Source of the DNA: Rhodococcus sp. IEGM 1381
Lineage (GTDB): Bacteria > Actinomycetota > Actinomycetes > Mycobacteriales > Mycobacteriaceae
Direction of reading: 5' to 3'
Assembly (NCBI RefSeq): GCF_030056795.1
Contig: NZ_JASHKQ010000001.1
Location: 434,001 to 498,000 of the forward strand
Length of the DNA stretch: 64,000 bases
Part shown: positions 59,586-64,000 of the stretch, in pieces
Numbering within the stretch: the first letter of the stretch is position 1
Layout: each line of letters starts with the position of its first letter
Position numbers and translations under genes: made by a program
The notes under the pieces: generated by a model
What the model was told of the DNA's origin: nothing
What the model saw: only the letters and a program-made list of their open reading frames with translations
The model's database searches: none

Positions 59586-60303
59586 CGTTCGACGCCTCGC
59601 CGGCAGCCGTTGCAAAGGCAGCCATGCTCGGGAATTTCATGTCGAAGCTGTACTTCTCCGTGGGCTCCGGGGTTGCGCCCCAACCGGGTCGGTCGTGACG
59701 CCGGTCGATCCACACCGAGGCGATGCCGTGACGCTTGGCCGGTACATGGTCGTGGAAGAGGCTCTGGGCGACGTGGAGCAGACGCGACCGAGGGACGCCG
59801 AGGTGATCGAGGACTCCATCGATTGCGTCGAAGTGATTGTCGGACGGCTTGTATGCCCCGACATCCTCCGCGGTAACGATGGCGTCGAACTGGACGCCGA
59901 GCCGGCGATTGCTACCCGCGAAGCCTTCGCGGTGGACATTCGACAGGATGACGAGCTTGTAGTTCTCGGCGAGACTCGCCAACGCCTCGGCGGAATCCGC
60001 GAATGCAGGCCAGTCCGGTACCGACGACCCCAGCCGGTTCGCCCTTTCCGCCGATACGGGGATTCCCAGGGCATCACCGGTCCGCACGAACGCCTCGGCG
60101 AGAATCGCGGGATAGAGCATCGACGGGGAATCCTGCTGAACCCGAGACTCATTGGCTCCGAATGCGGCGAGCAGCTCGTCTTGGGACAGGGCCGCGCCGG
60201 ACTGCTCCGCCCACGCAGTGAGAACGTTCAGAATCCCGGCCTCCCAGTCGATCAGCGTCCCGTAGCAATCGAAGCTCAGTACGTCGTAGTCGGCGAGGTT
60301 CAT
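59578..60303 (-). CDS. HAD-superfamily hydrolase, haloacid dehalogenase type II-like
   Basis: A 241-aa HAD protein. Motif I is LSFDCYGTLIDWEAG with the nucleophilic Asp near residue 9, motif II is LVILSNVHREGF, motif III includes AYKPSDNHF (Lys), and SLFHDHVPAKRHG provides the last motif. This is the pattern of L-2-haloacid dehalogenases and related phosphatases. GGAG lies 10 bases before the ATG at 60303; the frame extends to 60348. Confidence 0.82.
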   Translation of the reverse strand: MNLADYDVLSFDCYGTLIDWEAGILNVLTAWAEQSGAALSQDELLAAFGANESRVQQDSPSMLYPAILAEAFVRTGDALGIPVSAERANRLGSSVPDWPAFADSAEALASLAENYKLVILSNVHREGFAGSNRRLGVQFDAIVTAEDVGAYKPSDNHFDAIDGVLDHLGVPRSRLLHVAQSLFHDHVPAKRHGIASVWIDRRHDRPGWGATPEPTEKYSFDMKFPSMAAFATAAGEASNDA

Positions 60304-60428
60304 CTGGCAGGCACTCCTCAGAAGATTCGGTAGCGGCCGACTGCTCATGTCGATGCCGTCTACAGGTCATGAGCATCGTACTGCGATTCAGAGGGCCTCG
60401 GATCAGTCGATCGACAGAGGGCCCTCAC
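60304..60428. other. Non-coding start of the gap between the HAD and GNAT genes
   Basis: The whole gap (60304-60712) is about 409 bases. This first part carries the HAD promoter on the minus strand. The palindromic string GATCAGTCGATC lies just before 60420. No RNA gene or terminator is evident. The remainder holds the two very short frames listed next. Confidence 0.4.
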
Positions 60429-60569
60429 ATGACCAGCAATATCGCCAATTCCCAACTGTTTCAGTATCTCTCGCTCCGCAACCTAACTGATCCAGAAGCA
60501 CACCTGCTGCGCGACAGAGCGTATCGAGCCGTTCACATCGGTCCTGTCACCGAGCTGACCGGTGAGTAG
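60429..60569 (+). CDS. Possible 46-aa hypothetical protein
   Basis: A short frame starting MTSNIANSQLFQYLSLRNLT with AGAGGG about 9 bases before the ATG. It has no recognised domain. An upstream in-frame start at 60369 is less likely. It is reported because of the ribosome-like site and a composition like real soluble proteins, but it could be chance. Confidence 0.3.
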   Translation: MTSNIANSQLFQYLSLRNLTDPEAHLLRDRAYRAVHIGPVTELTGE

Positions 60570-60614
60570 AGTCTCTCGTGACAGCCGATCGGGCGACGAC
60601 GAAGGGCGGATCCC

Positions 60615-60716
60615 ATGGCCATGTACAGGGACGGCGAGGTATCGGCTCTGCTGTTCGAGCGATCGGGCACCGCGGATGCGGGCGGCGACAGGACCTCGCA
60701 GGTCACAGAGTTGTGA
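60615..60716 (+). CDS. Possible 33-aa leader-type ORF coupled to the GNAT gene
   Basis: A short frame, MAMYRDGEVSALLFERSGTA and onward, ending TTGTGA, in which the TGA overlaps the GTG start of the acetyltransferase at 60713. GAAGGGCGG precedes it by 5 bases. Such an arrangement would couple translation of the acetyltransferase to this small ORF. No known family. Confidence 0.35.
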   Translation: MAMYRDGEVSALLFERSGTADAGGDRTSQVTEL

Positions 60717-61177
60717 CGCGCATTCTGCTGCGGCCCGCCGTTCGGTCCGACGCCGAGTTCCTGTTCTCGATGGCGTCGGACGTCGAGGTAGTTCGATGGG
60801 TCGGAGACGGAACGCCATGGAGCAGAGAGTATTTCGATCGCCGATTCTGGCAGGCGCTGAGCGCGACAGGCAGCCGCGATCCTGACGTGCAGAGGTGGTT
60901 CATCGGGACTACCGAGGAATCGCTGCGCGTCGGGTTGCTCAGCATCATTCGTCGATCCGACCACCTGGAGGTCGGCTATTGGGTACATCCGGACCATTGG
61001 GGTCTCGGCTACGCGGGCGAGCTCCTCGTTCACGCGCAAGAGCATGCGACCGGTCTACCGTTGGCTGCGCAGGTGTATCGGGCGAACGCTGCCTCTCGTC
61101 GGGTTCTCGAGCGGGCCGGGTTCGCACTCGTCGACGACGGAGATCCGCTCACCTACCGGCGTCGCCCGATACCCTGA
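60713..61177 (+). CDS. GNAT-family N-acetyltransferase, RimJ-like
   Basis: A 154-aa acetyltransferase: RILLRPAVRSDAEFLFSMAS, VGYWVHPDHWGLGYAGELL (acetyl-CoA loop region) and VYRANAASRRVLERAGF, which is the RimJ/RimL subgroup that acetylates N-terminal or small-molecule amines. The GTG at 60713 gives the family N terminus; the frame extends to 60578 with atypical residues. It is convergent with the aldo/keto reductase, with one base between the stops. Confidence 0.8.
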   Translation: MTRILLRPAVRSDAEFLFSMASDVEVVRWVGDGTPWSREYFDRRFWQALSATGSRDPDVQRWFIGTTEESLRVGLLSIIRRSDHLEVGYWVHPDHWGLGYAGELLVHAQEHATGLPLAAQVYRANAASRRVLERAGFALVDDGDPLTYRRRPIP

Positions 61178-61178
61178 C

Positions 61179-62258
61179 TCACCACATCCTGACAGGCCGG
61201 GGACGAACGGTGGTGCGGCCCGTCGTGACGCCACGCACCATGGGACGCATCAGGAATTCGTGGGGAAACCCAGCGTCGACAGCGCTGACTGTATGCAGTT
61301 TGTCGAGTTGCGACTGGTCGAATACGACATCGAGCGCAGAAATATTCTGCTGCAACTGTTCCGATGTTCGCGCCCCGATCAGCGAGCTGACGACCGATGG
61401 ATGCCGAAGGGTCCAGGCCAACGCCACCTGAGCAGCGGTCACCCCGAGTTCGTTCGCGACGTCGACGACAGTCGCCGCAATCTCGAGCCCACGCACGGTC
61501 AACGTTCCGTTGGCCTTCGCGTGATCGCGACGCGTCCCTGTGGGACTCGCGGAACCGGGCGTCGCAAGATCTGCGGCAGTGTATTTCCCCGTCAACACTC
61601 CTCCGCCCAGCGGGGCCCATGGAACGACGCCGATGCCGAGATTCGTTGCCATCGGGAGCAATTCCCGCTCGGTGGTTCGTTCGATCAAGCTGTACTCCAC
61701 CTGGAGGGCCGCAAACGACGGCCAGCCGCGCAGCTCTGCTGTGGTCTGCATGCGCGCGACTTCCCATGCCGGTGTATCGGAAATGCCGATGTACAGAACC
61801 TTTCCCGAACGGACCAGCTCACCGAGCGAGGCGATGATCTCGTCACTCGGCGTCATGCCGTCCCATGCGTGCAGGTACAGCAGGTCTATGTGGTCGGTGC
61901 CGAGATTCCGCAGGCTTGCTTCGACGGAGCCGCGCAGACTCTTTCTACCGCCGCCACCTGCGTTCGGGTCCGACGGATCACGCGTCGCCGCGTATTTCGT
62001 GGCGACGACGACAGAATCGCGGCGGCCCCGGAGAAATCGGCCCAGGTACTGCTCCGACTGGCCGTCGGTGTAGATGTTGGCGGTGTCGACCATGTTTCCG
62101 CCGGCATCGAGGTAGGCGTCGAATATTCGTCTCGAGTCGCCCTCATCTGCCCCCCAGCCCCAGGCGGCTCCGAATGTCATGGCCCCCAGCGAGAGTGGTG
62201 ATACTCGAAGACCGGAGCGGCCCAGCAGTCGGTACTCGTCCATACGTGTCATGGTCAT
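61179..62258 (-). CDS. Aldo/keto reductase
   Basis: A 359-aa NADPH-dependent oxidoreductase of the AKR superfamily. YRLLGRSGLRVSPLSLGAMTFG is the standard start, with the catalytic Asp and Tyr in DTANIYTDGQSE, Lys in VVVATKYA and His in IDLLYLHAWDG. The ATG at 62258 has AAGGAG just upstream (the frame extends to 62324). The divergent MmyB/XRE-type regulator 112 bases away probably controls it, a common pairing in actinobacteria. Confidence 0.87.
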   Translation of the reverse strand: MTMTRMDEYRLLGRSGLRVSPLSLGAMTFGAAWGWGADEGDSRRIFDAYLDAGGNMVDTANIYTDGQSEQYLGRFLRGRRDSVVVATKYAATRDPSDPNAGGGGRKSLRGSVEASLRNLGTDHIDLLYLHAWDGMTPSDEIIASLGELVRSGKVLYIGISDTPAWEVARMQTTAELRGWPSFAALQVEYSLIERTTERELLPMATNLGIGVVPWAPLGGGVLTGKYTAADLATPGSASPTGTRRDHAKANGTLTVRGLEIAATVVDVANELGVTAAQVALAWTLRHPSVVSSLIGARTSEQLQQNISALDVVFDQSQLDKLHTVSAVDAGFPHEFLMRPMVRGVTTGRTTVRPRPVRMW

Positions 62259-62369
62259 GTCTCCTTCGTGTGCGGTCCCACTCACCGTCCTGGCCCCGTC
62301 GGGAAACGGGAAGGACGAGATCATCCTGGGAAGGGCGATACCAGGCTGATCGAACCGAAGTGGCCTACC

Positions 62370-63239
62370 GTGGATCGGGTGAGTACGCAGTTGGGTCGAA
62401 ACGAACTGGCAGCATTTCTGCGTGCCAGGCGCGAGGCGCTCAGGCCGTCGGATGTCGGTCTACCACCACGGATAGGGGCCTCCCGGACACCCGGTCTGCG
62501 GCGTGAGGAGGTCGCTGCGTTGGCCGGAGTGAGCGTGGATTACCTCGTTCGGCTCGAACAGGCACGGGATGTTCGGCCATCCGCCCAGGTGGTTCAGTCT
62601 CTGTCGAATGCGCTCAGGCTGTCTCCCGATCAGACCGGCTACCTGTTCTCACTCGCCGGCCATCGTGCACCGGAGCGGGCCTCCGCCCACGAGGTGCCCG
62701 ACGGCATTCGGCAGTTGATCGACGACGTCGCCCCACTGCCGGCGATGGTGCTCGATCACCGACTCGACATCCTGGCCACGAACGAGATGATGGCCGCGCT
62801 GTTGCTCGACATCGACAGACGACCCGTCGCAGACCGCAACGTCCTACGAATGTGTTTCCTGGACAGTCGGTTCGATGGATTCTACGAGGCGCGCGATGAC
62901 GTCGTTCGCGGTGCAGTGGCCGACCTTCGCGCTGCCTGGGTGAACCACTCACACGACGCGAAGTTGGCAGCGTTGATCGAGGAGCTCGAACGAGAGAGCA
63001 CGGAATTCTCCCGCTACTGGCAGTCCCGAGAGGTGTCCGTGCGGAACCGAGGTGACAAACCGATGCGGCATCCACTTGTCGGGCTGATCACCGTGACATT
63101 CGATGTGCTCACGCCACTCGGCGACCCGGACCTGCGGCTCATCGTCTACCGTCCGGCGGACGCGCAATCCCGTTCTGCCTTGGACGAACTCGGGCGTCTG
63201 CGCGGGCAGCGATCGCAGCGGCACTTGCGCACCATCTGA
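62370..63239 (+). CDS. XRE-family regulator with MmyB-like ligand-binding domain
   Basis: A 289-aa regulator. The N-terminal HTH region has RARREALRPSDVGLPP, TPGLRREEVAALAGVSVDYLVRLEQ and QVVQSLSNALRLSPDQ, followed by an MmyB-like PAS domain (LPAMVLDHRLDILATNEMMAALL). The start is either GTG 62370 or GTG 62379; neither has a clear ribosome site. It is divergent from the aldo/keto reductase gene and most likely regulates it. Confidence 0.83.
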   Translation: MDRVSTQLGRNELAAFLRARREALRPSDVGLPPRIGASRTPGLRREEVAALAGVSVDYLVRLEQARDVRPSAQVVQSLSNALRLSPDQTGYLFSLAGHRAPERASAHEVPDGIRQLIDDVAPLPAMVLDHRLDILATNEMMAALLLDIDRRPVADRNVLRMCFLDSRFDGFYEARDDVVRGAVADLRAAWVNHSHDAKLAALIEELERESTEFSRYWQSREVSVRNRGDKPMRHPLVGLITVTFDVLTPLGDPDLRLIVYRPADAQSRSALDELGRLRGQRSQRHLRTI

Positions 63240-63326
63240 ATCCGACTGTGCCGGGCACAGAAAGTCGGGTTTGCGCTGCCGTTTTTGCCTATCGTTTCGG
63301 TCAGAACGAGGGAAGGTCTCCGACAC

Positions 63327-64000
63327 ATGCTCGAACGATGGAACGCAGCACTCGACTACATCGAGGACAATCTCGACCACGAGATCGACACAACCGAGCT
63401 CGCTCGCATCGCGCTGACATCGGAATACCACTTCCGGCGCGTGTTCTCGGCCCTCGCCGGGATCCCGCTGTCGCTGTACATCCGACAACGCCGAATGACA
63501 TTGGCAGCAGCGGAAATCCTCGACGGACAGGGCGTACTCGACGTTGCGACCAAATATGGTTACTCGGCAGATGCATTCACCCGAGCCTTCCGCGATCTAC
63601 ACGGCATCACACCGTCTCAGGCACGCCGGCCCGGAACCGTCCTTCGTTCCCGACAAGCAGTGACATTTCACCTGACCATCGAAGGACGAAGCACCATGCG
63701 ATACCGCATCACCGAACTGCCGCCATTCCACATCGTCGGCAAAACCACCCGAATCCCACTTCGGTTCAGCGGCGAGAACACCGCAATGACCGAATTCCAC
63801 CGAAGCCTGGCCCCGGGAACCGGCGAGCAACTGCGTGAACTCGCCGACCTGCCAGAACTCCCCGAGATCCTGTTCGTCAGCGACGGCTTCGAACCCCAAC
63901 GCGAGGACGGCAGTCTCTTCGACTACTACTTCGCCGTCGCCACCACATCGCCGGCAACACCCGAATGGAACACCCTCGCCGTCCCCGCATCGACCTGGGC
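63327..64000 (+). CDS. AraC-family regulator with GyrI-like effector domain, truncated by the window edge
   Basis: An open frame from the ATG at 63327 to the right edge (224 codons visible). The N-terminal AraC HTH pair reads MLERWNAALDYIEDNLDHEI, ALTSEYHFRRVFSALAGIPL and DVATKYGYSADAFTRAFRDL. After ITPSQARR an effector-binding domain of the GyrI/BmrR type begins (MRYRITELPPFHIVGKTTRI). Such Rob/MarA-like proteins sense small molecules and control efflux or stress genes. GGGAAGG lies about 10 bases upstream. The C terminus is outside the window. Confidence 0.82.
   Translation, partial: MLERWNAALDYIEDNLDHEIDTTELARIALTSEYHFRRVFSALAGIPLSLYIRQRRMTLAAAEILDGQGVLDVATKYGYSADAFTRAFRDLHGITPSQARRPGTVLRSRQAVTFHLTIEGRSTMRYRITELPPFHIVGKTTRIPLRFSGENTAMTEFHRSLAPGTGEQLRELADLPELPEILFVSDGFEPQREDGSLFDYYFAVATTSPATPEWNTLAVPASTW

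Noticed and set aside
1..64000. CRISPR arrays, rRNA or tRNA genes, and insertion sequences with transposase.
   Set aside because: No regularly spaced repeats, conserved RNA-gene signatures or transposase-like proteins were seen on reading both strands; short or degenerate RNA genes could still be missed without a covariance search.

Overview
The window is high-G+C actinobacterial chromosome, most likely Rhodococcus or a close relative in the Mycobacteriales. Pointers are a DUF3558-type lipoprotein, a CrtU-like carotenoid enzyme with a DUF5914-type Rieske protein, a cutinase-family protein with a Pro/Thr/Ala tail, a lysine 6-aminotransferase/aminoadipate-semialdehyde dehydrogenase pair, and frequent GTG/TTG starts with 4-base stop/start overlaps. 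I saw no rRNA, tRNA, CRISPR array or insertion sequence.

Region 1 (1-1652): a left-truncated minus-strand gene, a DUF3558-like lipoprotein and a small partner protein.

Region 2 (1999-26966) is the main find: 22 plus-strand genes forming one compact biosynthetic locus for what looks like a lipidated class III lanthipeptide (lipolanthine/goadvionin-like). A 34-aa precursor (25040-25144) ends in a Ser-x2-Ser-x4-Cys-Val core, and a LanKC synthetase (22508-24916) lies just before it. Upstream is a complete type II acyl-chain factory: malonyl transacylase, two acyl carrier proteins, ketoreductase, dehydratase, a fused KS/chain-length-factor protein and a phosphopantetheinyl transferase, but no enoyl reductase. 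It is interleaved with an AMP-ligase, an aminotransferase, an SbnA/SbnB-like pair for 2,3-diaminopropionate, a LanB-like protein with no elimination domain, a GcvT-like protein, a GNAT fused to a large unknown domain and a condensation-domain-like acyltransferase. ABC and MFS exporters and a histidine kinase/response regulator complete it. My model: an amino-acid-primed, probably unsaturated acyl chain is built on carrier protein and joined to the N terminus of a LanKC-modified peptide. The GNAT fusion or the condensation-like protein would do the joining. There is no LanD decarboxylase, and a Val follows the Cys, so a labionin is expected rather than avionin.

Region 3 (27052-46394) is mostly housekeeping: an SDR; a cupin regulator divergent from azlCD; two near-identical 88-bp intergenic repeats; Rieske/VOC genes; an ArsR/AHSA1 pair; a small heat-shock protein under a CIRCE operator; a carotenoid-type operon (S4, methyltransferase, CrtU-like, GNAT); a copper ATPase operon with a CsoR-type operator; a cutinase; and divergent lysine catabolism genes with an apparently leaderless lat promoter.

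Region 4 (46502-51269) is an accessory three-gene operon: a fused AAA/HerA-type ATPase, a winged-helix protein and a DUF559/Vsr-fold nuclease. It is a good candidate for an undescribed defence system. A small HTH protein with two palindromic operator copies follows.

Region 5 (51964-64000): a LysG/LysE-type regulator/exporter pair, several VOC/DinB/HAD/GNAT/AKR genes, regulators, an isolated mraY homologue far from any mur gene, an MFS gene remnant, and an AraC/GyrI-like gene cut by the right edge.
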